Origin: Silvibacterium acidisoli
GTDB lineage: Bacteria; Acidobacteriota; Terriglobia; Terriglobales; Acidobacteriaceae
Length of the DNA stretch: 64,000 bases
Assembly (NCBI GenBank): GCA_022870745.1
Contig: CP085323.1
Span: 310,001-374,000, forward strand
Direction of reading: 5' to 3'
The translations under genes and the position numbers were made by a program. Shown piece by piece: positions 17,290-27,800 of this stretch. The notes below the pieces were generated by a model. It saw nothing but the letters and a program-made list of their open reading frames with translations. It had not been told where the DNA came from and did no database searches. How positions within the stretch are numbered: position 1 is the first letter of the stretch; each line of letters starts with the position of its first letter.

Positions 17290-20262
17290 CTACTTCAAGC
17301 CCAATCCCGCATTCTTTGTCTCGACCGAGTACAGCGATTGCCGCGAAAGGATGTAAAGCGTTCGGCCCCCTTTGCCGCCGAATACAAGATTGATCGGCCG
17401 CTCGGGCACGCGGATCGTCTCCAGCAGCTTGCCCTGCGGGCTGTAAACAAACACCTGCCCAGCCGCAAGGTAGACGTTCCCTGCCGAGTCCTGCACCACA
17501 CTCTCGCCCCCGCGCTCCGCGAAGAGCTTCATGTCCGTGAGCGATCCATCGTCACCGATGCGTGCCGAGTAAGTCTTCTGCCCCGACTCCTCGGTCACGT
17601 AGAACGGATGCCCCGGAACATTCTTTGCCAGGCCGTATCCGCGAAGCAGATCGGCCATCTTGATGCCGTAGTAGAGCGCACCCTTCACGAAGTCCTCGCC
17701 CGCAGGCAGAAAGGTGGAACCATCCGGCGATACATACTGGTATGGCTTCGCAACCGACATCGCATCGATAAAGTCGTTCTCGTTGCGCCAATGTTCGTTG
17801 GGCAGAACAGCGATCTGCCCGGTGCGGGCCGTCGTCGGCTCAGGCTTGAGGAAGTTGATCTCGGTAGCAGGCGCATCCGGGCGAAACCAGTAGACGGTTC
17901 CGTCTCCCGCATAGGATGTAACCAACAAATCTCCAGCCTTGTCGAAGAAAAGATTCACAGGGTCGAGCGGATTGTCGCGTACCGTATCCACTTCCTGCCG
18001 AGCATCCGACCAGCGGTAGATCTTCTGCCAATGCGCATCGACGAAGTAAAGCTGCCCCTTCGGATCGACCGCCGCACCCGAGATATTGAAGAACCCATCC
18101 GCAAGCTTCTTCACACGCGTGCCCTCTGCAAGCAGCGGAGAGGCCGTTGACGCAGACTGCGACGATGCCGCTCCAGTGAAGGTCACAGCCGCAGCTTCGC
18201 GAGCACGGATCTCGACCTTATGCGTCTGGTCGAAGACAGCGCTATCGAACGAAGCCTTGCTGTCGCTGTAGACATGCATGTTGCGCAACCGTATATCCGA
18301 AGAGTTCGAGACCTTGATCGCATACGGAAACGGCTGATAGGTGCTGACGACACGATACGAGTGGTAATTCGCAAAGAGCAGGTTTTTCGAGCCATCGATT
18401 TCGAGCGGCAGGCAGAAGCCGCCTTCGCCGCGTTCTTCCTCTGTCTGCAGTGCGAATACTTCCCAGTTCGAAACCCGATTCAGCTTCATCTCGTTGCGAA
18501 CATGATGCTCGCTCGAAAGCTCGTACACATGCCCTTCTGTATCCGTGTCAGATACATATATGCCGGCCTGCGCATACGTATCCGCCGTCCAGATATCGGC
18601 GAATGTCCCGCCGCCGCCATTCGTCACCCACAGGCTGGGATACTGCCCGTCCCAGCGCTTCTTCAAATCCGGATCGGCGGTATGCGTATTGTTATATGGA
18701 TTGATTCCCTTGCCTTCAGCATCGAAGGTGCCGTGTCCGCCGAGGAACTTCACATCGTCGATCAACGAATCCTTCCCGGCCTGCCACAAAATTCCCACCG
18801 CGCGGCCATTGATGCCGCCGCCATAGATGCCAATGCCGGTGAAGATATTCGATCCGCCCCTTGGTGCTTCAACCACGGCTCGCGGCGCGCCCGGCGTTTC
18901 AAAGCCCGGAGTGCTATCCGCAAGATCGAACTGCGTTGTGCTGGGATGCAAGCCAATCATCACAGTATCCGGTTTCAGATGAATGGTGTCGCTCACCAGG
19001 TAGCGACCGCTCGGAACATAAATCGTTGCGTGCTCATTAATCGCCTTCTGGATGGCCGCTGTATCGTCTGTCACGCCATCGCCCTTCGCGCCCAGTGCAC
19101 GCAGATTCGTCCACGTATCGCGCGCAGGCAGATTGCGAATCGCATCCGGCATCGCGGCATCAGTTTTTTCGGGAACGGCCTGGAAGGTCGTCTTAACCTC
19201 CGCATGATTCTCGTTATCGACCATCGTCAGCCCATGCGTGAAGTCCCTAACCATGTAGCTGCCGGGCAAACCTTTTACTGTCTTGCCGCTTTCGCGGAAT
19301 GCAGCGAAGGTCGCGACATGATCACAGAACACGTCTTTCAGGTTGATCTCGGTACGTGGGCTGTTCTCGTTGCTGATGGTAATCGCCGGGCCGCTGATAT
19401 CTACAAAACGCGAACGAGTGATCCACAGCTCGTCAGAGTAAGTCGGATCAATCGTAACCGCCGCAGGCACATGTCTAAACTCATCGTGAATGAGTGTCAG
19501 CCCCGCTTCGTGCTCCTTGATGGCGGCCTCGCGCTGGCCCTCAAAAGTTGAGTCGACCAGCGTGAACTGCCATCCCGGCGAAGGCTTGCGCGTCATGATG
19601 CCGTAGCGCCCACCGTAGAAGTGCAGGTCTTCCGCTTCATTTCCGATATCATGCAAGGCCGCAAGTCCCGAACCGGTGTGGAAGTCCATGTGCGTAAGGA
19701 AGCAGTGCTGCGCCACGCGAAACCGAATCCCTACAGCGTTGGGATTCCCCTCGCCAATCTCGAAGTCGATGTTGCTCATGCCGGAATAAAACGTTCCCGG
19801 ATTCGCATCGGAAATCTGATTGTTCGGTGGAACGGTTCCCGGAAATGGATCGTGCTGGTTGGCGATACCACGCCGTGCACCATGCCTGTTGCCGGTGAAG
19901 AAAACCATGTAGCCAATGTCATTCTGGTAGCCCGGTGTATTCGGGGCCAGCATCAGCACGGGACGCGTTGCGCCATAGCCAATCACGCGAATACCAGGCC
20001 AGACATAAATCGTCTTCGTGATGCGATAGTGGCCTTCGGGCAAAAAAACAATCCCCTGGTGCGTCGTCGACTCGACCTTGTCAATTGCCTGCTGGATGGC
20101 ATCGCTGTCGTCAGCGACGCCATCGCCATGCAGTCCGAACTCCTGCTTCGTCACATAAACCGCTTTTGGATCATCCAGCTTCTGCGTGTAATAAGAAGTA
20201 GAGGCGAAAGCAGGAACAGCGGCAAGGCACAATGCAGCAACAACGTACAAGCGTTCTTTCAC
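17290..20262 (-). CDS. GH55-like twin beta-helix glycosidase fused to a C-terminal beta-propeller
   Basis: 990 residues with a signal peptide (to about 21, AVPAFA). Two pectate-lyase-3 type beta-helix modules occur: about 35-370 (FGLHGDGVADDSDAIQQAID) and about 385-690 (ALGAKGDGVTDDTAAIQKAI). This tandem layout is characteristic of GH55 beta-1,3-glucanases. The second module has SSEHH and then ALQTEEE, which correspond to the GH55 core in which the catalytic acid lies; E608 is the candidate. Residues about 715-990 form an SMP-30/NHL-like propeller (AVDPKGQLYFVDAHWQKIYRW). It follows GH30 by about 30 bp and is probably co-transcribed with it. Substrate (beta-1,3-glucan) is inference. Confidence 0.78.
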   Translation of the reverse strand: MKERLYVVAALCLAAVPAFASTSYYTQKLDDPKAVYVTKQEFGLHGDGVADDSDAIQQAIDKVESTTHQGIVFLPEGHYRITKTIYVWPGIRVIGYGATRPVLMLAPNTPGYQNDIGYMVFFTGNRHGARRGIANQHDPFPGTVPPNNQISDANPGTFYSGMSNIDFEIGEGNPNAVGIRFRVAQHCFLTHMDFHTGSGLAALHDIGNEAEDLHFYGGRYGIMTRKPSPGWQFTLVDSTFEGQREAAIKEHEAGLTLIHDEFRHVPAAVTIDPTYSDELWITRSRFVDISGPAITISNENSPRTEINLKDVFCDHVATFAAFRESGKTVKGLPGSYMVRDFTHGLTMVDNENHAEVKTTFQAVPEKTDAAMPDAIRNLPARDTWTNLRALGAKGDGVTDDTAAIQKAINEHATIYVPSGRYLVSDTIHLKPDTVMIGLHPSTTQFDLADSTPGFETPGAPRAVVEAPRGGSNIFTGIGIYGGGINGRAVGILWQAGKDSLIDDVKFLGGHGTFDAEGKGINPYNNTHTADPDLKKRWDGQYPSLWVTNGGGGTFADIWTADTYAQAGIYVSDTDTEGHVYELSSEHHVRNEMKLNRVSNWEVFALQTEEERGEGGFCLPLEIDGSKNLLFANYHSYRVVSTYQPFPYAIKVSNSSDIRLRNMHVYSDSKASFDSAVFDQTHKVEIRAREAAAVTFTGAASSQSASTASPLLAEGTRVKKLADGFFNISGAAVDPKGQLYFVDAHWQKIYRWSDARQEVDTVRDNPLDPVNLFFDKAGDLLVTSYAGDGTVYWFRPDAPATEINFLKPEPTTARTGQIAVLPNEHWRNENDFIDAMSVAKPYQYVSPDGSTFLPAGEDFVKGALYYGIKMADLLRGYGLAKNVPGHPFYVTEESGQKTYSARIGDDGSLTDMKLFAERGGESVVQDSAGNVYLAAGQVFVYSPQGKLLETIRVPERPINLVFGGKGGRTLYILSRQSLYSVETKNAGLGLK

Positions 20263-20294
20263 AGGTCACCTTTTCATGCAATGTAAAACTGGCG

Positions 20295-21704
20295 CTACCA
20301 GACGTATGTGCCGACGGCGCCCTCGGCAAGCGAGGTCGTCATATCTTTGCCGTGATAACGAATCTTGAAAGACTGCGGCCCGCTGCCCGTATTCGCAACA
20401 ATCAGCACACGCTTTCCCTCTGGAGTCTTGAACGCGACATTGTGCAGGTTGTCTAGATCGTTGGAGGCGACGCGAACCGAACCCGGACGCACAAAACGCG
20501 AAGCATGCGCAACGGTGTAATACGCGGAGTTGCGCGCGACGTCGTTATGGTCGATAGTGATGGCCCCCTGGCACATAGGGCAGCCGCCATCATTCGTATG
20601 CGGGCCAAAATCCGGATCGGCTGCAAGGTTCCACAACAGCACATTGCGGCTCCAGTTCCGCGTCGCGCCAATCACGATGCGGGAGACAGCACGCGCCACC
20701 GGAAATACAGAGCTGTCCTTGCCGTCGACAACCATCTGCTCCGTGAAGTAGAGATTCTTATCGGGATAAGCATCGTGCACCTTGCTCATCGCCGTAATCT
20801 CGCCCTCGTACAGATGGAAGCCGGTACCGTCCACATACTTTCGCGCATCCGCGTCCTTTAATACCGTCAGAGGATACTCCGGCATATCGCAGTTATGGTC
20901 GTAGAGAATGATCTTGGTCTTGATCTTCGCCTTTTCAAAAGCAGGTCCGAGGAAATTCTTGATGAAGTCGGCCTGCTCCTCCGCCGTCATCACCAGGCTT
21001 GGCGTGTTCTTCGGATTCCGCGGCTCATTCTGCACCGTGACCGCATCGATGTGAATGCCTTCGGCTTCCATGCCCTGGACATACTTCACGAAGTACTGCG
21101 CGTAGTTGGCGTAGTACTCCTTCTTCAGGCTGCCGCCCTTCGGCTTCTCATTTGTCTTCATCCACGAAGGTGCGGTCCAGGGCGAACCGAGAATCTTGAT
21201 CTTCGGATCAATCGCAAGGACCTGCTTCAAGACAGGAATCACCGCCGCCTGATCTTCCTTCAGCGAGAATTTATTCAGGTCTGCGTCCTTCTCTCCTGCT
21301 GGCATATCGTCGTAGGTGTAAACGTGATCGTTCATGTCCGACGCACCAATACTTACGCGCAGGTAGCTCACGCCGATACCCGTATTGGCGGTGCTGAATA
21401 ATTCATTCAGAATCGAAGAGCGGCTGTCTGCGCTCATCTGCATCAGCAACTGGGCACTGCCCCCCGTCAACGCAAAACCGAAACCATCGATCGATTGGAA
21501 TTTCTTCTTATCGTCAACCTCGATGGTAATGGCCTTTTCCTTGCTCTTTTCAAACTTCAGCTCAGAGTGCTGCTCCATGAAGAGCGACGAACGATCTTCC
21601 GTCGTGAGATAAAGATCGGCATCGTGCCTGAACTGCGCAAGAAGAGAAACCGGCGAAAGAACCATGAATGCAAGTGCGAGGCAGGCGGGAGATTTGAGAC
21701 GCAT
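20295..21704 (-). CDS. GH30 family glycosidase (glucosylceramidase / beta-1,6-glucanase type)
   Basis: 469 residues with a signal peptide ending near SLLAQ (residue 24). The TIM-barrel catalytic pair is visible: acid/base E227 in TVQNEP and nucleophile E322 in YFTEQ. SIDGFGFALTGGSA and LGSPWTAPSWMKTN are conserved GH30 elements, and a beta-sandwich tail ends the protein. GH30 subgroup 3 enzymes cut beta-1,6-glucan; others act on glucosylceramide or xylan, so the substrate is inferred from the GH55 neighbour. A strong Shine-Dalgarno (AGGAG) and a sigma-70-type promoter with a LacI-like operator lie upstream. Confidence 0.88.
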   Translation of the reverse strand: MRLKSPACLALAFMVLSPVSLLAQFRHDADLYLTTEDRSSLFMEQHSELKFEKSKEKAITIEVDDKKKFQSIDGFGFALTGGSAQLLMQMSADSRSSILNELFSTANTGIGVSYLRVSIGASDMNDHVYTYDDMPAGEKDADLNKFSLKEDQAAVIPVLKQVLAIDPKIKILGSPWTAPSWMKTNEKPKGGSLKKEYYANYAQYFVKYVQGMEAEGIHIDAVTVQNEPRNPKNTPSLVMTAEEQADFIKNFLGPAFEKAKIKTKIILYDHNCDMPEYPLTVLKDADARKYVDGTGFHLYEGEITAMSKVHDAYPDKNLYFTEQMVVDGKDSSVFPVARAVSRIVIGATRNWSRNVLLWNLAADPDFGPHTNDGGCPMCQGAITIDHNDVARNSAYYTVAHASRFVRPGSVRVASNDLDNLHNVAFKTPEGKRVLIVANTGSGPQSFKIRYHGKDMTTSLAEGAVGTYVW

Positions 21705-21776
21705 AGACGCTCCTGAAATCGTTATTAAAAACTTGGATGAGAGTGAAGCTTGAGAGGTACAGTTAGCCCGCTAAAC

Positions 21777-21806
21777 ACTATGCGCGTAGGCACAAAGAGG
21801 TGTCAA
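21777..21806 (-). promoter_or_regulatory. Sigma-70-type promoter of GH30
   Basis: On the minus strand a perfect -35 TTGACA (21801-21806) is separated by 18 bp from CATAGT (21777-21782). It lies about 75 bp before the GH30 ATG, just downstream of the palindrome at 21814-21829. Confidence 0.6.
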
Positions 21807-21813
21807 GCCGCAT

Positions 21814-21829
21814 GAACAAACGTTTGTCT
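21814..21829. promoter_or_regulatory. Putative LacI-family operator upstream of GH30
   Basis: ACAAACGTTTGT (21816-21827) is a perfect CG-centred palindrome, the architecture of LacI-family operators. Read on the minus strand it extends to GACAAACGTTTGTTC, sharing GACAA-N-CG-N-TTGT with the site at 28332-28351. It abuts the CRTAC stop codon and lies 8 bp upstream of the GH30 -35 box. Confidence 0.6.
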
Positions 21830-23547
21830 TACTTCGTGAGATGCTGCGCAGTCTTCGCATCCACGACGCCCGCGCCTTCGCGAATGGAGTAGAACCTGTC
21901 TGCGGCCAGATTCGAAAAAGACTCCGTCTTGCCATCGCTCCACAGCACGGTTGCGGAATCGATCCGCTCATGCGCGCCTAGTCCGAAGTGCAATCGGAGA
22001 TCGTTCTGCGAAAGGTAGCTGCCTCCGCTGTTCACCTCTTCCAATTGCACGAGGTCTCCAGCGACAACCTTCACCCGCGCATTCAGCGCCAGCTTATTCT
22101 TCTCTCCCTCAAGCTGAAAGCTCACCCAATGGTTTGGCACGCCACCGTCAGGGCGCAGAATCATCGGCTGGCCGGTCAGGTTCTCGATGACCAGGTCGAC
22201 CTTGCCTTCATTGAAAAGGTCTCCCATCGCGACACCGCGGCTGACCTGCGGCTCCTCGATCGCAGGGCCTACATCATGGCTGATGTCTTTGAAGCTGCCA
22301 TTCCGCTGGTTAAGAAGCAGCACCTTTGGCTCCCGGTATTTCACATCGATGTGTGCATTGTCGATCTGCGGATAGACGTGACCGTTCACGAGAAAATAAT
22401 CCAACCACCCATCATTATCGAAATCGAAGAAGCAGTCGCCCCAACCCACGTAAGGATGCGTCGCCTTCGCCACCCCTGATTCGTCGGACGTATCGGAAAA
22501 GGTTAGTTTGCCGTCGTTACGATAGAGAGCAGCGTACTCATTATCGAAGTGTGAGATCAGCACGGACATACGTCCGGTATGCATGTAATCGCCGATGGCT
22601 ACGCCCATATTCGCCTGCTCCTCGCCGTCCTGACTGACAGCAATGCCGGAGTCGTATGCAATATTTGTAAACTTCCCGTTGCCATCGTTGCGATAGAGAA
22701 AATTCGGCTGGCCGTCGTTTGCGACAAACAGATCAATTCGGCCGTCATCGTTGAAGTCCGACCAAAGCGCCGTCAGCCCGAAGAAGTGCTGCGGATCGTC
22801 TACGCCAGCCTGCTTCGAGACATCCGTAAAAGTGCCGTTGCCGTTGTTGCGATACAGATTGTCCGGCGAACCTTTCAGTCCACGCGGCCCGCATTGCACA
22901 TCGATGCCGTGATACTTGCATGTCTTCACCGAACCGAAGACCGGCAGGCTGTCGAGATGCAGATCCACGTAGTGCGAAACGAACAGATCGCTCCACCCAT
23001 CTCCGTCGTAGTCCCCGAATGCCGCGCCTGTAGCCCAGAGCGAATCGCCGCTCAGACCGGCAGCTTTTGTCACATCCGAAAATGTGCCATCGTGATTGTT
23101 GCGATAAAGCACTACACCGCCAAAGCAGGTCACCAGCATATCCGGCCAGCCGTCGTTGTTGTAGTCGCCGACGGCAACACCCTGCCCCCAGCAGGGGAAG
23201 GCCACTCCCGCTTTCTCAGTCACATCTGTGAATGTGCCATCGTGATTGTTATGAAAGAGCGCGCTGCGTGCCTTCTTGTTAGCAAGCGCCATTTCGACGC
23301 TCTGCGAGTTGGTGAAGTAGATGTCCGGCCATCCGTCGCGGTCGTAGTCAATCAGCGCCACGCCGCCGCCCATTGATTCGACAATGTAGCGCTGCTCCGG
23401 GCTGGAAAGGTGCTCGAAATGAATGCCGGTCGACTCGGTGATGTCGACCAGCTTCGGCAGAGCCTGCTGGGCGAAAGCCGGCATAGAAGCCGCGATGATG
23501 GCGACAAGCCACGAAACCAGCCGCAATTGGGACAAGGCCCGGTTCAT
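21829..23547 (-). CDS. CRTAC family protein: FG-GAP/VCBS repeats with ASPIC/UnbV C-terminal domain
   Basis: 572 residues, secreted (signal peptide ending near AFAQ, about residue 27). Several calcium-loop repeats of the form DYDRDGWPDIYFTN, DYNNDGWPDMLVTC, DYDGDGWSDLFVSH and DFNDDGRIDLFVAN form a beta-propeller (about 50-430). The last 90 residues (NHWVSFQLEGEKNKLALNARV, then GSYLSQNDLRLHFGLG) are the ASPIC/UnbV domain. Such proteins sit next to TonB receptors and TPR proteins in acidobacteria; function is not established, with surface glycan binding a guess. Only 3 bases separate it from the upstream TPR gene. Confidence 0.88.
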   Translation of the reverse strand: MNRALSQLRLVSWLVAIIAASMPAFAQQALPKLVDITESTGIHFEHLSSPEQRYIVESMGGGVALIDYDRDGWPDIYFTNSQSVEMALANKKARSALFHNNHDGTFTDVTEKAGVAFPCWGQGVAVGDYNNDGWPDMLVTCFGGVVLYRNNHDGTFSDVTKAAGLSGDSLWATGAAFGDYDGDGWSDLFVSHYVDLHLDSLPVFGSVKTCKYHGIDVQCGPRGLKGSPDNLYRNNGNGTFTDVSKQAGVDDPQHFFGLTALWSDFNDDGRIDLFVANDGQPNFLYRNDGNGKFTNIAYDSGIAVSQDGEEQANMGVAIGDYMHTGRMSVLISHFDNEYAALYRNDGKLTFSDTSDESGVAKATHPYVGWGDCFFDFDNDGWLDYFLVNGHVYPQIDNAHIDVKYREPKVLLLNQRNGSFKDISHDVGPAIEEPQVSRGVAMGDLFNEGKVDLVIENLTGQPMILRPDGGVPNHWVSFQLEGEKNKLALNARVKVVAGDLVQLEEVNSGGSYLSQNDLRLHFGLGAHERIDSATVLWSDGKTESFSNLAADRFYSIREGAGVVDAKTAQHLTK

Positions 23548-23550
23548 CCG

Positions 23551-24732
23551 CTACTTCGCATCTTCCTCGCGAATCTCATCCGGACGAATCTGCATCTCCT
23601 TGTACACACCACGCAGTTTTTCCTTCAGGTCGCGATACTTCTTGTATTCCTCGACTTCACGCTGTGCATCCGCCGTTCTTCCCCGCTGCCGATACAACGT
23701 GGCCAGGCGGTAATGCGCGGTCGCATAGGTCGGATCGAGCCGCACAGCCCGCTCCAGCAGCGGCAAAGCCTTGTCCTGCTGTTTCATCGATATCAACGTC
23801 ACGGCGAGACCGAAGTTGGCATCCGGATCGTTCGGCTGTAACGCCACGGCCTTCGTGTAGTACTCGAACGCCTGCTGCAGATTGCCATCATGCTCGGCGA
23901 GCTGCGCCAGGCGGCTTACCGACTTTTCGTCATTCGGATTCGCAGCCAGCGCAGCCTTATATTCCTGCGCCGCCTCTGCCTTCACCTTCTGATCGTCCGC
24001 GGTGTTCAGCAACTCTGCCAGCTCGAAATGCGCGCCTGGCAGTTTCGGATCGATCGCAATGGCCTTGCGATACTGTGCGATCGCGCCATTCGTATCGCCG
24101 CGCTTCGACTCTTCATGCGCCATCAACTGATGCATCTGCGCGGAGTCAGGACCGACCAGCCCCAGCGAAAGAATAGCTTCACCGGTCAGGTCGGAATACG
24201 TGCGGTAGGCAGCGTATAAAACTTCCTTGTTCTCCGGATCGTCACGACGCAACTGCCCTAGAACGACTGCCGCTTTGTCTAGATCACTTGTTGCCGTATA
24301 AAGCTCAACAAGCGCCAGGCCGACCTGCGTTTTAAACTTAGCATCCTGCAGCGACGGATAAGCCGCTTCCATATCCTTCGCCGCTTGCTCGATGTCGCCA
24401 GTGTTCTTCTCTGCCAGTCCCAACAGTCCCTGCAGCTTCGTCAGGCCCGGCTGCATGGAGACAGCGGCACGTAGCGGCTGTACAGATTTTTCGTATTGCC
24501 CCTGGAAGAAGAGAAGCACGCCAAGATTTCCCTGCGCCTCAACATCCTGAGGATTCAATGCCACCAGTTGCTCCAGCTCAGGAATGGCCAGATCGGGTCG
24601 CCGTTCACGCAGATGCTGTTGCGCGCTCTGCGTCAGTTGCTGAGCCTGCTGTTGCTTGTCCGTGCCACTTTGAGCGACGCTGGCCGTGGCAAAGAACAGG
24701 ACCAGCAATAGATTCGAAAGCCTCATATGCAT
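23551..24732 (-). CDS. Exported TPR-repeat protein of the glycan-utilization locus
   Basis: 393 residues: signal peptide (LLLVLFFATASVAQ) followed by about eight tetratricopeptide repeats, e.g. AIPELEQLVALNPQDVEAQGNLGVLLFF, AIAQYRKAIAIDPKLPGAHFELAEL and ALPLLERAVRLDPTYATAHYRLATL (quoted shorter here as AHFELAEL, AHYRLATL). TPRs scaffold protein partners; the CRTAC protein encoded 3 bases downstream is the likely partner. Two ATGs occur two codons apart (24732 and 24726); the second lies 8 bases after a TATAGT box and has no Shine-Dalgarno, hinting at a leaderless transcript starting there. The gene is separated from the TonB receptor by a terminator. Confidence 0.87.
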   Translation of the reverse strand: MHMRLSNLLLVLFFATASVAQSGTDKQQQAQQLTQSAQQHLRERRPDLAIPELEQLVALNPQDVEAQGNLGVLLFFQGQYEKSVQPLRAAVSMQPGLTKLQGLLGLAEKNTGDIEQAAKDMEAAYPSLQDAKFKTQVGLALVELYTATSDLDKAAVVLGQLRRDDPENKEVLYAAYRTYSDLTGEAILSLGLVGPDSAQMHQLMAHEESKRGDTNGAIAQYRKAIAIDPKLPGAHFELAELLNTADDQKVKAEAAQEYKAALAANPNDEKSVSRLAQLAEHDGNLQQAFEYYTKAVALQPNDPDANFGLAVTLISMKQQDKALPLLERAVRLDPTYATAHYRLATLYRQRGRTADAQREVEEYKKYRDLKEKLRGVYKEMQIRPDEIREEDAK

Positions 24733-24745
24733 TCACTATACTGCT

Positions 24746-24779
24746 CAAAAAAACGGGGATGGCGATTATCGCCATCCCC
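24746..24779 (-). terminator. Intrinsic terminator between TonB receptor and TPR gene
   Basis: An 11-bp perfect stem (24755-24765 with 24769-24779, loop TTA) is followed on the minus strand by seven T's (24747-24753). It ends only 14 bases before the TPR start codon, so it insulates TPR-CRTAC from the receptor transcript or sets their ratio. Confidence 0.85.
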
Positions 24780-24801
24780 CCGGGAGGGTTGCAATTCTTA
24801 A

Positions 24802-27800
24802 CTAGAACGAGAATCGAGCTCCAAGCTGCATCGTACGGCCGCCAACAGTAGTGCCGGTTACGTTCGCAGCGGAGGTGCAGGGATCACCGACACCAGAACA
24901 GCTAAGGCTCGAGTTAGGCAATCCGAAGCTCGGATGGTTAAAGGCATTAGTAGCATCCGCGCGAATCTGCATCTGCATACCTTCCGTCAGTGCAAACGTC
25001 TTGCCTGCCGAAAGGTTCACTTCGTTAAGCCCAGGTCCATAGACGCTATTACGCCTCATATCGCCGAAGGTCCCGTTAGCTGGCAACGTATAAGCGGCTG
25101 GATTAAACCACTTGTCTATTCCTTTACCCTTCAGAGTCGGGCTGCCGATCTGATTCGGATAGTAGGCGTAGCCATTGCCACCGGACTGCGAGTAGGACTT
25201 ATCCTGCGTGCTGGAGATAGTTGGCGTGAAGGGATTGCCACTAGACAACAGCAGTGTCCCCGAGAGCTGCCAACCACCAACCACGGCATCCAGCATGCGG
25301 TTGCTGTGCAGGAACATTCTTCCCTGGCCAAACGGAAGCTGATAGAGCCCGTATGCCTTGAACGCATTGCGGATGTCGAAGTTCGACGCACCGTAATTAG
25401 CCGAAGGATCATACGCACGCTGCCAGGTTTGTGTACCTTCACGGCTGCCCCAACCCGAAGAATCCTGGTCGTCGAGGAAGTGCGACCAGACATAGTTCGC
25501 GTTGATGCTGAAGCCCTGAGTCAAGCGCTTGCTGATCGAAACCTGAAGCGAGTGATAGTTGGATATGGCGTTGATCGTACCATTGCTGCCGCCAATTCCC
25601 TGATATTGAGGATAGGGGCGGAAGGTGGGGCTGTCGTCAGGCCCAAGATGCGCCTCAGGAACCTGGTTCAGGTCGGTCGGGAAGGCGAGATTGTAACCGT
25701 GGCTGGCAACATATGCGAGTTCTGCCACCATGCTGTTGCCAACTTGGCGTTGGATCGCGAAGTTCCACTGCAGGCTCTTGCCGAGCGGCGTGTGATACAT
25801 GTTGTAATTCACGCCCTGACCGTTTTGCGCTGCTGGATCAGTCGTGGGTCCCACATAAGGAAGGTTCGCGCCGGACCCTGAGAGGAGAACGACAGGTGTA
25901 ATACCGTTGGTCTGGTCCGAATCACTTCCTTGCGATTGAAGTGCTGAACCGAGGCCAGTACCCGTGAGGTCAAGGCTGTAGTTATAAGCGTAGAGGCCTA
26001 CACCGCCGCGGATCGTAGTGTTGGGTTGCGGCGAATATGAGAATCCGGCACGAGGCAGGAAAGTATCGTAGATAGGAGCCTGTAGAGAAGTGCGTCCGTG
26101 AGCATGTGTTGCCGCATACCAGATCGCGCCCGCAGTGCCAGTCGCAGGATTGGTCACTTCGGGGTCGAAAACGCTGATGTTGTTCTTCACTTCGTTCCAG
26201 CCATGCTGAATCTGGTAGCGAAGACCGACGTTCAGTGTGAGGTTTGGCTTCAGTTTGATATCGTCCTGCACGAAGAATTGCGGGCTCTTCAGGCGGGCGC
26301 CGTATTCCGGCTGCACCTGTGCGCTCCACGACTGGGTCTGCCCCAGCAGGAAGTCGCCGTATGCTACACCGGTTGTTGCATCAGGCTGGAACGCGCAGGT
26401 CGGGCACGACTGGCTCCAGTTCTGCGTGTAAACACCCGAATAGTTGACCGTTGCGGCGTTGATGTTGCCCCATGCCGTCGTGTTATCGCGGTATGCCAGC
26501 AACTCGCCACCGAAGTGGAGAATGTGGCGACCGCGGATCATCGTAACCACGTCTGAAGGGTCAAATGCGAATTCCTTGTAGACGGCGTTCGTGCCCGGCC
26601 CGAGCGCATAGCAGCAGCTGTTCGCGCCATTGATGTTAACCGTCGGGAAGGCATCGGCTTTCGCAAACTGCAGGCCCAACTCAGCGGGGTATCCCTTGCC
26701 AAGTGTCTGTGAGCCGTAGAAGTTCAACTGTGTGGTGAAACCGAAACGCGCTTCGTTGATCGTTTGCGAACTGATGTTCCACACATCGGAGATCTGAGCG
26801 TTGTTGCTATCTACGTCCTGCGCCTGGCAATCGATCGGGCAGGCATAAATGTCCAGCCCGCGGTTCGGATTATCGCGCTGCGTATCAGAGAGGGTGAGTC
26901 GGTTGTTGGTCGAGATATCCCAGTCGAGACGGCCGAAGTACTTGGTAAAAGGATTCGGCGCGGGAATGTTGTAGTAATAGTTATTCGTGACAATGCCGTC
27001 GACAACCGTGCCCGGAACGAAGTGACCAGTGGACGGATGGTTCGTGGCCGTCGGATAGAAAGCTTGGATCTTCGCGGCGACCGGATCAATCATGTTCGCC
27101 GGAATCTTGTTCGAACCGTACTCTTCAATGAACGACTTCCTGACTGGATAGGCGTTACCGGATGCGTCATGCGCAATCGTCTGCGAGGTCGGATCGTAAA
27201 GCGTCGGCAGCCCAGGAGCGGTGAAATCGCCGGCCATCATTGCATCGGTCGGGACCGTCTTATAGCCGGTGTTGGATCCGCCATTCTGGTCAATTTTGTC
27301 GAAGTTGAAGTAAAAGAACATGCGCTTCTTCAGGATCGGACCGCCGATCGATCCGCCGAAGTTGTTGTAGCGCAGAAAGTTGACGCTAACGTCGTTGCCG
27401 AAACCGTAATTCTTCGCGTTCAGCGCATCGTTTTGAAAGTACTCGTAAGCCGCACCATGGAAGCTATTCGTACCGCTCTTGCTGATCTGGTTGAAGATCA
27501 CGCCGCCGATACCGTATTGCGCCGAGAAAGCCGAAGTGCTCACCTGGAGTTCGGCAACAGTTTCAAGAATGGAAACGTCGGAATTGGAGCTCGAAGGTAA
27601 TGTTGTTGAAGCACCATCGGCCAGAACCGAGTTATAAGGCAGGTTGCCATTCACCGACGCAACCTGTCCAGGGTTCGGACCGTTGTTAAACGAAGCATTG
27701 CCTGCTGCACCCGGAATTAGAATAGTGAAGTTTTCCCAATCCTGTCCCGTCTCGGGGAGCTGAGAAAGAGACTTCGCTTCGAGCGTGGTGGACTGTTCGC

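Noticed and set aside
18220-19551. 443-codon plus-strand frame opposite the GH55-like gene
   Set aside because: Antisense shadow with no recognisable domain; the minus-strand product has signal peptide and repeated beta-helix motifs.
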